Source: Begonia masoniana (taxonomy: Eukaryota; Streptophyta; Magnoliopsida; Cucurbitales; Begoniaceae). From it: a stretch of DNA of 64,000 nt. The translations under genes and the position numbers were made by a program. The notes below the pieces were generated by a model. The model saw only the letters and a list, made by a program, of their open reading frames with translations. It made no database searches and was not told the DNA's origin. Below, one piece after another: positions 1-10,143 of this stretch; the first letter of the stretch is position 1; each line of letters begins with the position of its first letter. The stretch spans positions 786,671 through 850,670 of the forward strand of contig CM039506.1 in assembly GCA_022432975.1 (NCBI GenBank), read 5' to 3'.

Positions 1-924
1 GATATGAGGATATGTTTCTTTTTAAAGGATTTATGTATTGCAAGTCTTCCGCTATTTATACTCTGAAAGAATTTGTTATACCAGTAAGAGCCTTTCTTAG
101 CTAAGTTGTGTTATGTGAAAGTTGGATGAATCATTTTAGTAGGAGTTTCTACCGGAAGATGTGTTTTCTCCTATCGGCAGATGTAGATTGTTTAGCCATC
201 GGATGATGAAAGTGTTATTTTGTCGTCTAGCGATCGGTAGATGTAGAGTGTTTAGCCATCGGATGATGAAAGTGTTATTTTGTCGTCTAGCGATCGGTAG
301 ATGTAGAGTGTTTAGCCATCGGATGATGAAAGTGCTATTTTGTCGTCTAGCGATCGGCAGATGTAGAGTGTTTAGCCATCGGATGATGAAAGTATAGTTT
401 TGTCGTCTAGCGATCGGCAGATGTAGAGTGTTTAGTGATCGGATGATGTAAAACTTGTAAGCTATCGGAAGATGTCTTAGATGAACACATGAATTTCACC
501 TGTCTATCGGTAGATGTTTTAATGAGTCACGAGAGCTGCACGTGGTCATTGGTAGATGTTTTCTACTGAACGTCGGTGAGAGAGTTGTGTGAAGTGCACG
601 ATACGAATCGGATGGTGCGAGCTCTGATGCATGCAAACCCATGCAATCCGAGATCGATGAAGTCGAGCGACTTGAGGGCAATTCATCTCCGCCCGACTAT
701 GTCTTAGAACCGATGATCGTGTATGGTCGCTCGTGTCTGTGAGCGATTAAGTAAGTAATATCACTAAGAAGTCAGGTACAAGGGATTAATTCTCCATCAG
801 ATAAGTTGAAGTCTTTAAGTCTGCTAGATACACTGTAAAAAAAAAAAAAGGAAGAGAGTCCAATTATGAATTAAAGTTTAAGTAGAGTCAAGAATTTCGT
901 GGCGATCCTCCCCGGATAGTTACA
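1..924 (+). mobile_element. 3' part of a Ty3/gypsy-type LTR (family A), cut by the window start
   Basis: The right end reads GGATAGTTACA, a degenerate form of the GGGTCGTTACA end seen at 35831. The text before it (gtggcgatcctcc) matches gtgacgatccttc just before that other end. The block aagtcttccgct near position 45 recurs at about 33488, and the internal 60-bp minisatellite is homologous to the 59-bp minisatellite of the 32281-35831 LTR. I infer a plus-oriented LTR whose 5' part lies outside the window. An A tract at 838-849 is the only other notable feature. The short open frames here fall within repeats and are not genes. Confidence 0.75.
172..475 (+). repeat. 60-bp minisatellite inside the LTR, about 5 copies
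   Basis: The motif gatcggtagatgtagagtg starts at 232 and again at 292, so the period is 60 bp. The units also share ccatcggatgatgaaagtg and ttattttgtcgtctagc. The outer copies are degenerate. The unit aligns along its length with the 59-bp unit at 33.6-35.7 kb. Because the period is a multiple of 3, an open frame of 78 codons runs through it, which I regard as incidental. Confidence 0.9.
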
Positions 925-955
925 AAATACATAGTCAAAAATGTCAGGTGTTACA
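925..955 (-). mobile_element. 31-bp tail of an older LTR split by the 1-924 LTR
   Basis: The text agtcaaaaatgtcaggtgtt followed by aca closely matches the terminal block at 4080-4101 (agtcaaaatgccgggtgtt, then aca) of the solo LTR at 1371-4101. This is best read as the end of a related LTR whose body was separated when the 1-924 LTR inserted. The orientation is inferred from that match only. Confidence 0.5.
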
Positions 956-1365
956 GATATTCTATAAAATCACACTAATTCTAAATAATGAGTAGGAGCG
1001 GGAAGTTTGACGTAACTTCCCATGGTATACACTGTTGATATTGCAACGTGAGATTTAAGCGGGGCTCCGAGACGGTTTTGTTATCGTCCTCCCTAAGGAG
1101 AGTGTTCAACTAAATCAATATCATGGTTGTCTCCTAGAGATAGATTTTAAAAAATGTATTTTATGGTATACCAATCCTAAGGCGGCAATTATAAGTTAAG
1201 TTTTATAAAACCAAAATAGTAGTATACACTCATGAAAATGTGGTTAAACGTGTGAATCACATTTTGACGAAAATTAATCGGTAGTTAATAAATTTTAAAA
1301 TTATGAGATATTTTGAATAAAATTGTTAATAGGTAATAGTTGTACCCTGAAAAAAAAATATTATG
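956..1365 (+). mobile_element. Non-coding remnant, probably the LTR/leader of a Ty1/copia element
   Basis: No open frame of note is present. It lies directly before the solo LTR at 1371-4101. The sequence on the far side of that LTR (4107-4888) contains a decayed copia gag start, so the two pieces were contiguous before the insertion. Position just upstream of gag suggests copia LTR and leader sequence. That assignment rests on position and not on a recognised motif. Confidence 0.4.
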
Positions 1366-1370
1366 TATCA
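1366..1370. repeat. Target-site duplication TATCA (left)
   Basis: TATCA lies immediately before the LTR start TGTGACACCC and is repeated exactly at 4102-4106 after the LTR end GTGTTACA. A 5-bp duplication is the normal footprint of plant LTR-retrotransposon integrase. Confidence 0.88.
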
Positions 1371-4101
1371 TGTGACACCCCAGAACCCGATCGGGGTTGA
1401 GGAGCATCAGTCCGGACATTAAAAAAAATGTGGACTATTTTTTTTTTGAACTTTTACTCATACATTTAAAACCTTGACAGAGAGTATACCTTCTCTGGAA
1501 ATTTAAGACTGGAAGGCAATTTAAAAAAAATATCAGGCTACAAGAATAAATAACAGAAGAAAACAGAAAGACAGAAGTAAAACAGGAAGACAGAAGTCAG
1601 AAGACATAAAATTCTGAAGACTCAAAACTGAAGTGGTCAATTGAAATAATCAACAGAATGCACAACGGAAACAGAAGGCAAAATAGACTTTGGAAATAAA
1701 ATCTTTTACCCTTTTTAAAACTCTTAAACCTGAAGACGTGGAGACAGAAAATCATGAAACAGAAAGGGTTTACTGGAGTGAATAAGCAGAATAAAACAAG
1801 AAAGAACAAATGAACAGAATACAACAGAAAAGAACATGAACATAAAAATGTGGACGAGTACTCTGGACTAGAGTAGAAAGACAAGGAGATGTAAAATAAA
1901 CAGAAATAAAACAGGGAATAAAAATGGGAAACATAAACTGGAAGACATACTGTGGAAGGCTACAGTAGCCGTGGACAATCGGGAGCTGTGGACAATCGCA
2001 GAGAAGACAGAATCTGTGGACAAACAGAGACCGTGGACGTTTAAAATTAAAGACAGAATCTGTGGACGTTTGAAATAAAAGATATAAACAGTAGACACAG
2101 AAGTCCGTGGACGTTTGCAATAAAAGACAAAAATAGTAGACACAGAAGTTCGTGGATGTTTGCAATAAAAGACAGTGACCATGGACGTTTGAAATAACAG
2201 ACAAAAATAGAAGACAACAGGAGTCTGTGGACGTTTGCACTAAAAGACAAAAACTGTAGACACAGAAGTCCGTGGACGTTTGAATTTAAAAGACAAAAAC
2301 AGTAAGCACAGGAGTCCGTGGACGTTTAAATTAAAAGACAAAAATAGAAGACAACAGGAGTCTGTGGATGTTTGCAATAAAAGGCAAAAATAGAAGACAA
2401 CAGGAGTCCGTGGACGTTGCACTCCAAGGCAAAAACAGTAAACGACAGAAGTCCGTGGACGTTTAAAATAAAAGACAAAAACAGTAAACGACAAAAGCTT
2501 GTGGACGTTTAAAATAACAGGTAGACATTGGACGTTTAAAATAACAGGCAGACTTTCGGACGATAACACTTAGCCGAATAAAAGACAGAAACCGAAGGCA
2601 AAATATACAACAGAAACTGGAGGCAGTATGGACGATAAAATTTTAAAGGCAGAATGGACGACGTTATCATCTACAACTTTAGACGATAACTTTGGACAAC
2701 TGTTTTATAGAAGGAAAACTTGAGGATTTGAAAACATAACATTTGCTCCGCCGATTTATCAGCTATCTCTCTGTTTGACAACTTACATCTTTTGACACAA
2801 AAGCATCAAAACTCAAGACAATCATGCAGAACCTAAAAGAAGAACTCCAAGCAGTTCCATAATACTTCAAAATATATTTACAACTGTCAAATACAGAGGG
2901 TTTTAAAAACATTTACACAGGGTCTATACATCAGTTTAAACTTTTAAAAAGCAGTACAGAACTGGACATACACTTTAAAATACCCTCACAGGATCAAAAT
3001 ATGTCTGGCTGCCACAACCAACCCCCGCAAGCTCGTTCCGCCAACAACACCTACACATCAATCTGAGCCACATAGTCCTCATCTACGGGATCCGTACCTA
3101 CAGCAAGGAGTTCAACTATGAGCCTAAAGCTCAGTAAGAACATAGAAAAATGTAGTGATGCATATGCTGTGCATGAACATTTCAGAATACAGTGACATTA
3201 CAGAATATTAATTTTTATCTGTCAGGAAGTGGGGCTTATAGGGAAAACAGGTGTAACAAAAATTGCACTATCAGGCACTAGTAATTCAGAGCAGAACACC
3301 AGTCCCCGTCCCACACTTAATCGAACGTTACATTACAAGTTTTATCATTCTTAACTTCAAAACGTGTACATAAAATATTTTCATGGCTTTCGGGGAAAAA
3401 CGTGTATGCATGAACTTTTACAGTGCTTAAACTTAATACAACAGACAACAGAAATAACATAGCAGGACGTGAAGAGAAATACAGATAACATATCTACCCA
3501 AAACAACCCGACAGAAATGAAAACCTAGTACCTCCGTGATGTAGGGCCAACCTACGGGTATGAACTTACCTGTTGTCCGCGAGTTGCAAGTTTTGTTCGT
3601 CTCGGTGAGTCTCAAACCTATAACATGCACGATCAGACTTTAACCCTAAAACATCAAGAAAACTAACGTTTAACTTGTCCAACTCGTTAACAAACTTAAA
3701 AGGGTTACCTTTAAAGGAGAAATGGAAGAAAACAAGAGAAGACAGATTTTGGAAATGTTGCACTTCGTCTGGAAGAGAGAAAACAGAGAAGAGAATGGAG
3801 AGAAGCATAGAAGTGTTTCTCGTATGAGGGAAGGGAAGATAGGAAGAGAGGTTGTATGGCTTCCTGAACAAGTTTGGACACTTGGCATCCATCCATTGGT
3901 TTCCCCCCACCTACCTTAATTCCTATCTAAACTGCTCCTCCATTGGTTTCTAACTAAGTGACTTGTTTTGGTTACACTTTGGTTTAGTTTCCACTAAACA
4001 CTCCAACAAATTTCACCAAAAACATTCGTTATATTAAAATAAACCTAATCCCGTTCGATAATTCGAGGGATAATTTCCCAGTCAAAATGCCGGGTGTTAC
4101 A
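1371..4101 (-). mobile_element. Solo LTR, 2731 bp, Ty3/gypsy-type, with intact ends
   Basis: It starts TGTGACACCCC and ends CCGGGTGTTACA, with the 5-bp duplication TATCA on both sides. There is no PBS, PPT or coding domain between the ends, so this is one LTR left by recombination between the two LTRs of a full element. The minus orientation is inferred from the shared motif gcctaaagctcagtaag near 3120. That motif lies on the same strand in the 23078-31640 element, whose gag reads on the minus strand. The interior holds a 46-bp minisatellite and A-rich, T-poor stretches. Minus-strand open frames at 1.6-2.6 kb arise from the minisatellite and are not convincing genes. Confidence 0.85.
2025..2535 (+). 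repeat. Minisatellite of about 46 bp inside the solo LTR, about 11 copies
   Basis: The core gtccgtggacgttt (with variants) recurs at about 2058, 2103, 2148, 2223, 2269, 2317, 2363, 2408, 2452 and 2500, giving a spacing of 44-48 bp (75 bp between 2148 and 2223, where an extra half unit is inserted). Between cores lies an A-rich spacer such as aaaagacaaaaatagtag. The copies differ by substitutions and small indels, so the array is not very recent. Confidence 0.85.
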
Positions 4102-4106
4102 TATCA
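4102..4106. repeat. Target-site duplication TATCA (right)
   Basis: Exact repeat of 1366-1370, directly after the LTR end. Confidence 0.88.
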
Positions 4107-4242
4107 AGGCTAAAATAGTATTTGCATTTATTTAGTGTCTTATCATGCTCATGCATCATTTTAGTATACCATATGGCATATGAATTTTAAGCATAATATT
4201 AATATTTGTTTATTTATTCATTACAATAAAATGCCTTCTTTC

Positions 4243-4788
4243 ATGATTAATTTACTCGCAATTGAAAAGTTGACTAAGGATAACTTTGTTATCTAGAAAA
4301 AGAACATAAATTTGATTTTTGTGCATTACAACTTGAAGTTTGTCCTCACTGAGGAATGTCCTCTAGTCACTACTGAGCAAAGATAAAATTGTTTGAGACA
4401 TGGCGACTAGTAAAAGACAAAACTGATTGTTATTTACTCGCTTGCATGACTAATGTTCTCAATAAAAAATTTGAGAACATAGTATGAGATAATGGATTCT
4501 CTATAGAACATGTCTGGTCGTACATCTCATCAATTCCATCATGAAGCTATCAAGAAAGTCATGAATTGTAAGATGCAAAGTCAGTACCTCTATTTGAGAG
4601 CATGTGTTAATGATAATTAGCAAGATTCATAAGACTGAGATAAATGGGGCCCATAGTGATGAGGCTAACCCAAGTGGATATGATTAAAAAAGCTTGAACT
4701 CACACTTCTTACAATTCAAGAGCAACTACTTTATGAATAATTGAGTTACGATATGACTCAATTGCTTAATGAGCTCACGACCTATGAG
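4243..4788 (+). pseudogene. Decayed Ty1/copia gag
   Basis: Translation from the ATG at 4243 gives MINLLAIEKLTKDNFVI, a stop, then KKNINLIF and, further on, KFVLTEECP. This is the typical N-terminal gag pattern of copia-type elements (LTR-copia gag-polypeptide family). The stop falls where these proteins usually have a tryptophan codon, so TGG to TAG is likely. Later fragments, in shifting frames, include a MDSL block near 4490, HEAIKKVMNC near 4540 and a terminal LNELTTYE-like block near 4780. Gag would coat the element RNA and form the cytoplasmic particle. This copy has several stops and frameshifts and cannot be functional. The 4107-4242 stretch upstream is A/T-rich and holds nothing else I can identify. 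Confidence 0.75.
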
Positions 4789-4888
4789 TACATAATATTA
4801 ATCTTATTTATTTATTCATTATAACAAAAAGGTCTATTTCATGATTAATTTACTCACAATTGAAAAGTTGACTGAGGATAACTTCATC
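4789..4888 (+). repeat. Second copy of the copia leader and gag start, cut by an LTR insertion
   Basis: The stretch from cataatattaat at about 4790 to ggataacttcatc at 4888 repeats 4190-4288, including the gag start (MINLLTIEKLTEDNFI from 4841). The 600-bp spacing implies a tandem duplication of the gag start, or two adjacent copia fragments. The copy ends abruptly at 4888 where TGTAACACCC begins. Confidence 0.8.
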
Positions 4889-6832
4889 TGTAACACCCGG
4901 TTCTATAGAACTAATTATTTAATCTTTTAATTAATGATACACTTTACATGACAATAATAAATGTAGGGTTAATGGATGACTAGGCAAGGACATAAAAGTA
5001 AGTGGAAATTTAAAAGTGGATAACGTATTAAGGGGGAGAGGTTTTGGATTTAATGAACTGTAGCCGCCACCATTCCCCACTTTTCTCTCTTTCGGTTTTC
5101 AGCTCAAGACCGAGCTCTCTAGGCGATTCTTTACTCGAATCTTCTCCAACTAGGTGAGCTTACTTCAATTTCTTGCTGTACTGTAGGTATCAATGAGTGG
5201 AGAGGGTAAGTGCTGAGCTTTTGTGAATGCGTATGGGTAGGTAAGCCTAGTTGGGTTTTGTGGTCAAATCTGGAAATTGTACAATGAACTAAGCTTCCAA
5301 AAACTAGTTTCCCTGGAAGTTTTTGGATAGAAAGATAGAATAAGCTAGTAAAAAAATCTGATTAATATTCTGTTTAGTGACTAGGTAAACAAAAAATTCC
5401 GACCGTAGTTTGAAACGAACATTTTCAGGAGAGCCAGGTAAGTAGAGTATGCTGTGCCTTCGGGCCTACATCACCAGAACAGTAGGATTGTGCCTGCTGA
5501 ATGTGTTTGTAATGTCAGGATCATTATTGAAATTATGCGAAATAATTACATGAAATGGAGTAAGGAATGAACAGACTGTAATAGTTGTAAGGGAAACTAA
5601 TCCGCCCTAATCAATAGAGAGAGGAGGTAGGACTTTGGAGAGAAGTGATCCAACTCCAATTTCACAGGGGGATCAGATCAAAAACGAATGCATATGTAAA
5701 TGAGATGAGGAAAGTTAGAAACATGCATAGTTAGGAATTTTGTTTAAGCATTCCATTTCATGTATGCTTTACTTCACTAGCATTAGGCTAATAGATGAGT
5801 TTTGTGATGTAGGGAAGAAAGCAACAGAAGGTGTGTTCTCTTGCCACATGTTGAGGATTAGGCTTGGGGAGCACTTCATGCAGGATTGGTGATATCTGAT
5901 GAGGTGGTTAACTGGTGTCAGTAGATGAGAAGGTTTTAGTAAACCATGATACAGTTATATAATTAGGAGTTTAGGACAATAGTAGTTTGGATGTTTGGTA
6001 CAATCTGAATCTTTTTCTAATAATGATACCTGTTAGTTCTTTTTTGGAAAGTGGCCTTTACAACCAAATTGGAGTATACCGGATTAAGTAAATTGAAGAT
6101 TCTTGTAAAATGGCTCAGGTTCCTTGGTAGTCGGAGTCTCTGTGTTTAGAGTGACCTTTGCTGTTTGTGAGTGTTGTTTCTGTTGTTCTGCGGAAGACGG
6201 TGTCTAAGATAGTGTAGTGTGGATAGATAAATCGTACGGCTGACGTCATCGGATGATGCTTCAGTAAAAGCCATAGGATGATGGTTCAGTCAAGCCCATC
6301 GAATGATGTCTTAGTAAAAGCCATAGGATATGTCTTCAGTAAAAGCCATCGGATGATGTATTCAGTAAAAGCCATAGGAGATGTTTCAGGAAAGGCCATC
6401 GGATGATGCCTAGTAAAAAAGCTATCGGTAGATGTGTAAATAAGTTTTGTCATTCACGTGATCGGTGGAATGTCGTGTATTAGCACTAGCGGAAGATGTA
6501 GTAGAAGTGTTGGTAGTTTAGTGATCGTAGATGTAGGAAAGTAATTTGTGTTTAGTGACCAGATGATGTACTCGTTTCGTTTTATTAGAAGACTTCTTTT
6601 GTCATTAGTGCTCAGCAACGTGATCAGTTTTCTTTTCTCTTGTCATTCAACTGCCTTGCATATTTTAATGTTTAATAAAGCTGTTTATAAGGAGATTTTT
6701 CCGCTGCAGTTTTAACAGTTCTTAAGAGCAAAATTAATGAACCATTGAAGAACATGTTAAATTTTTCTCAAAAGTCATACAGTTCGGTTCAGTATAGTGT
6801 AACAAACGGTTTATCTAATTCGGGGAGTGTAC
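4889..6832 (+). mobile_element. 5' LTR of the 4889-9160 gypsy element
   Basis: It starts TGTAACACCCGG at 4889 and ends in CGGGGAGTGTAC, a degenerate CGGGTGTTACA, one base before the primer-binding site. The length is about 1.94 kb. Shared family A blocks include a ctgtagccgcc-like segment near 5050 and the repeated gatgatg minisatellite near 6.3 kb. No clear TATA box was seen. The exact right end is uncertain by a few bases because of the decay. Confidence 0.75.
6240..6560 (+). repeat. Degenerate minisatellite of about 30 bp in the LTR
   Basis: Repeats of cagtaaaagccat(c/a)gg with gatgatg or agatg follow each other from about 6245 to 6440. More diverged units (agcggaagatgtag, tgatcgtagatgtagg) extend to about 6550. 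The core matches the ccatcggatgatg part of the 60-bp unit at 172-475, so it has a common origin but a different unit structure. Confidence 0.75.
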
Positions 6833-6847
6833 GTTTGGTATCAGGAA
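6833..6847 (+). other. Primer-binding site, tRNA-Met type
   Basis: GTTTGGTATCAGGAA lies just after the LTR end. TTGGTATCAG matches the 3' end complement of initiator tRNA-Met, the usual primer for minus-strand cDNA synthesis in plant gypsy elements. The bases after CAG differ from the usual AGC. Confidence 0.75.
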
Positions 6848-6980
6848 TTCAGTTAAACCATTCAAAAGATTATAATCAGTGCCATCGTCGCATGGGAGCA
6901 CTCCAACAACTGTAAGTGTTTATGTTTAACCTTGTATTAGAGTTTATGGAGTAGTTTAAACCTTGAACAGGAGTATAGAA

Positions 6981-7995
6981 AATGGCTAGGACGACCAGGA
7001 AGACAAGAGTACCAAGAGAGGATGCCCAACTTGAGAACTGAAGAAGATCCTAGTGTGATTTTAGGCAGCTGAAGAATTGGTGCGTCAGGCAACAGACCTA
7101 GTCGGTCAGTAGTCTGTGATCAGTTAGGAGCTGCTGTTGAACTCGAGAGGTACAAGGAGTGTCAACTCGAAGTTCTAGCAATGAACATTGGAGATAGATT
7201 CAGGAAGGCTACGACCACCAACGTTTGATGGACAGTAATTGATCCGGTTATTGCTGAAGGGTGGCTTAGAAAGATTGAAGGAGTAGTTTAGGGCGCCAAC
7301 CATGGGGGAAGGAGACAAGGTCACCGTTGGCAACGTTTCATTTGAGGTGATGCTCAACTTGGTGGCGAAACAATAGAGACCACCACTGATGTTTTGGCGG
7401 CCTGGGTCACAATCAAGGACATTTTCTACGAGAAGTATTTCACGGTAATGTCCAAAATGGAAAGAAGTTGGAATTTCTGAACTTGAAGCAGACAGGGTCT
7501 TGTGGCCGAGTACAGTAGGCCAATTCGAGGTCCCTGTCCAGGTTTGCTGGGACATTTTGCTCACAGGGACGAGGACTACAGTTGTTCAAATTTGTGCATG
7601 GGCTGAACGGCAATTACCGAGGACCTTAATTTTGTTGTCATTAAAGGCTTGAACCATTCAGATGAAGTTTGTGTCTATGCTTGGAAGTGGAAGAAGCTGA
7701 AAGAAGTGTGCTGGCCAAAAGAGGGTCGCCCAAAAGTTGGTCCAGCCACACCAACAAAGAGGAATGAAGACTGGGGCTATGAAAGGCCAGAGTAGCCAAG
7801 GAACACAGAGGAAAAAGATACAGGGAAGTGTCAGAAAACACCTTGCCCCCAGTGTTCTAAGGGCTTGAAAGTACCAACCGGCGCGAGTGCAGGTTGGGCT
7901 TTGGGAATTGTTTAACGGATGGAGGTTGCGAGGTTAGACACACGTCAAGAAATGCCCGAAAGCCTAGAATCACCAGATGTAAAATTGTAACAAAG
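6981..7995 (+). pseudogene. Decayed gypsy gag with zinc-knuckle remnant
   Basis: The ATG at 6981 opens MARTTRKTRVPREDAQ and then a stop. In shifted frames, RPPTFDG lies near 7210, WLRKIEG near 7265 and an EKYF-type block near 7430. A LKQTGS-type block lies near 7480 and VAEY near 7505. This order is the retrotransposon gag domain that assembles the particle. Near 7840-7970 a proline/cysteine block (CPQCSKG) and a later CGEVRHTSRN-like stretch mark the remains of the CCHC knuckle. There are at least five frameshifts or stops. The minus-strand open frames over 7.2-7.8 kb are shadows. Because the region lies in a contig that ends at a gap, some of the indels could be base-calling errors. Confidence 0.8.
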
Positions 7996-8094
7996 GTGTC
8001 GGCCATATAGTAGGAGATGCCCAGCTCCTAAGAAGTGGCCCTGCTTGGTTGAAATCGAGGATATGCTCTCAATGGTGGAGTCGGGGAGACGAGA

Positions 8095-8225
8095 ACCAGC
8101 CCTACTGTGGTAGTCAGGTACCATATTGATTAACTCTACACCGCTTTTACATAATAGACTCTGGTGAAAACACAGTCGGTCATCGGCATCTTCATTGCTG
8201 ATAAGTTAGATTGTAAAGTCTACCC
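8095..8225 (+). pseudogene. Aspartic protease remnant
   Basis: A VV, then SGTILINST-like block (8107-8150, one frameshift) is followed by IIDSGE at 8151-8168, containing the DSG active-site triad of retroviral-type aspartic proteases. FIADKL follows at about 8190. The family usually has DSGAT, and here the fourth position is E. This protease would cut the Gag-Pol polyprotein. The stretches 7996-8094 and 8226-8690 link it to gag and RT and hold no further recognisable motif. Confidence 0.7.
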
Positions 8226-8689
8226 CTGCTGAGTCTGGTTTAATGTCGCATCACCCAGGGTGAACGCATGCACTCTACCGAGTGATGCTTGATAGTGTGG
8301 TATTAGTAGGGGAAACCATGAACTACCTGCCTACCACTCATTGTTATGGAAATAATGGGATTTGATGGGATGTCTAGGAATGGACTGTTGTAAGCACCAC
8401 GCCACAATTGATGTAGGACAGGCATAGTTAGGTTCCAACCCCCGCGGTAGTTTAGTTTGAGACATACCTTTCAAGCTTCAAGAAAGAGGAAGGAAATGTC
8501 CATGAGACTTTATAATGCTAGACCTCTCCATATGAAGAGACTTGTGCTTCTTAGCTAGCGTGTTTAGGACACATAACTTGTAGGAAAAAGACAAAAAAAG
8601 TCATCACCATTTATTACTTGTCCCAGATTCCAGAAGTATTCCTAGATGACCTTCCTGGCTTGCCACCAGAATAGGGAAAAGAAATTTGT

Positions 8690-9160
8690 TTTGGATGTTT
8701 ACCAGGCGCTGAACCAGTGTCTAAGAATCCCTATAGATTGCACCTACGAAGCTTAAGGAATTAAAGAAAAAGTTGGAGGAATTTATGGCTAAGGGGGTTC
8801 ATACGCCCTAGCTTTTCACTGTGGGGGGCACTGTTCTTTTTGTCAAAAAGAAAGTGGATCGATGCGTAGGTGCATTGCTTATAGGGAATTGAACATAAGT
8901 TAATGTCAAGAACAAGATCCATACCGAGGATTGAGACCATTTGACCAACTCCATGTGTGCACGAGTTTTCTCTAAGCTGATTTGGGTCAGTTACTACCAA
9001 CTAAAGTTAAAACTGAAGATTTCCACGACTGGCTTTCGCACAAGGTAGGAAAAATCATCTTTGTCTATGTTTTTGGATTGAAACATCACGGCAGCCTCAT
9101 GAATCTATGCAATAGAGGTTCACGGAGTCTTTAGACAAGTTTGTATTGTGTTTTAGATGG
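8690..9160 (+). pseudogene. Partial reverse transcriptase, broken at the catalytic motif
   Basis: Translated pieces in order: PGAEPVSKNPYRLH near 8702, ELKKKLEEFMAKGV near 8758, a FVKKK-type block near 8838, YRELN at 8879-8893, FSKLIW near 8967, YYQLK near 8991, FRT near 9035 and FGL at 9072-9080. The last recognisable text is FVLCFRW at 9140-9160, where the catalytic FxDD-type motif is expected. This is the fingers and palm part of a Ty3/gypsy RT. Everything after it (thumb, RNase H, integrase) is gone, replaced by A15 and satellite. There are several frameshifts, so it cannot be functional. A minus-strand frame at 8761-9000 is a shadow. Confidence 0.85.
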
Positions 9161-9175
9161 AAAAAAAAAAAAAAA
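9161..9175 (+). repeat. A15 tract at the junction of retroelement and satellite
   Basis: Fifteen A residues separate the last RT codons from the first recognisable satellite bases (tctaaaagaactgaacg). Another run of exactly fifteen A residues follows the N gap at 10144-10158. Confidence 0.8.
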
Positions 9176-10043
9176 TCTAAAAGAACTGAACGTATCAAGC
9201 AATGAGGTTTACTGTAACATGACTTTGTGGTTGAACCTAAGTTATGGATTCACCTTCAATGTTTTAACTTGATGAGTGATGACAACGCGTTTCTTGAGGA
9301 AACAATAAGCTTCATGGCGCGTTATTACGACTAAGTAATGCCGGTTGATGAAGTGTAAAAACCTGCCCTTCAATCGATTTTTTCCAACGAACTGCCACGT
9401 ATCACGCAAATGAGGTTTACTGTTACATACTTGTGGCTAGATCCTAAGTTATTCACCTTTCACCTTTAGTTTAACCTTTGATGCTGCCAACGACTTTTGT
9501 TGAGTCACACACGCTTCATGGCGCCGTAATGAAGACTTAGTATGCGTTTGATGAAGTATAATAATCTCATGCATCCATTTGATCATCAAGACCGAACGTA
9601 TCAATCAAATGAGGTTTTACTGTTCCTGACTTGTTGGTTAGAACCTACGTTTACTTTCAACCTTCAAAGTTGTAACTTGAAGTTGCATGACAAGAGTGTA
9701 GTGAAGATGCAATAAGATTCATGGACGCGTAAAGTAAGACTTAGTAAAGTCGTTTGATGAAGTATAATAACTTCACTCAATCGATTTGTGTTAAAGAACT
9801 GAAAACGTACCAGCAATGAGGTGACTGTTACATTGTTACGATGACTTGTGGTTAAACCTAGTTATCCAGTTCACTCACCTTTTAATGTTTTAACTTGAGG
9901 TGTGAGAACGACGTGTATTGGGACCCAATAGCTTCTGCGCAATAAGAACTTAATAATGTGTTTTGATGATATTCATCTCACTTCATCGATTTGTCCAAAC
10001 GAACTGAACTATCAAGCAAATGAAGGTTCTGTACAACTTGTGG
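9176..10043 (+). repeat. Satellite array 1, left edge (about 4 degenerate units)
   Basis: The units carry the markers gaacgtatcaagc, acttgtggttaga, gttttaacttga and gacttagtaatgcg in the same order as the rest of array 1, but with many small indels and substitutions. The array meets the N gap at 10044. The high indel load is much greater than just beyond the gap, so sequence error at a contig end is a real possibility. Confidence 0.9.
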
Positions 10044-10143
10044 NNNNNNNNNNNNNNNNNNNNNNNNNNNNNNNNNNNNNNNNNNNNNNNNNNNNNNNNN
10101 NNNNNNNNNNNNNNNNNNNNNNNNNNNNNNNNNNNNNNNNNNN
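10044..10143. other. Assembly gap, 100 N
   Basis: Exactly 100 N, the usual placeholder for a gap of unknown length. It lies inside satellite sequence, so the true array length here is unknown. Open frames that cross it are meaningless. Confidence 0.99.

Larger units (their letters stand above)
4889..9160 (+). mobile_element. Truncated Ty3/gypsy retrotransposon (5' LTR, PBS, gag, PR, partial RT)
   Basis: The order on the plus strand is a TGTAACACCC-initiated LTR, a tRNA-Met-like primer-binding site, gag with a zinc-knuckle remnant, an aspartic protease DSG and the N-terminal half of reverse transcriptase. PR-RT directly after gag fits the Ty3/gypsy layout as far as it goes. RNase H, integrase and the 3' LTR are missing. 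The element ends at 9160 within the RT active-site motif, and a 15-A run and satellite follow. Its LTR carries the same GCCATCGGATGATG-type minisatellite as the family A LTRs, so I infer that it represents the protein-coding type of family A. Reading frames shift every few dozen codons. Confidence 0.85.

Noticed and set aside
1597..2569. Several overlapping minus-strand frames rich in Phe, Leu, Ser and Cys
   Set aside because: They are produced by the A-rich 46-bp minisatellite of the solo LTR. There is no start context, no domain, and the overlaps occur in different frames.
7175..7841. Minus-strand frames of 129 and 66 codons
   Set aside because: They are antisense shadows of the decayed plus-strand gag, which has recognisable motifs in the other direction.
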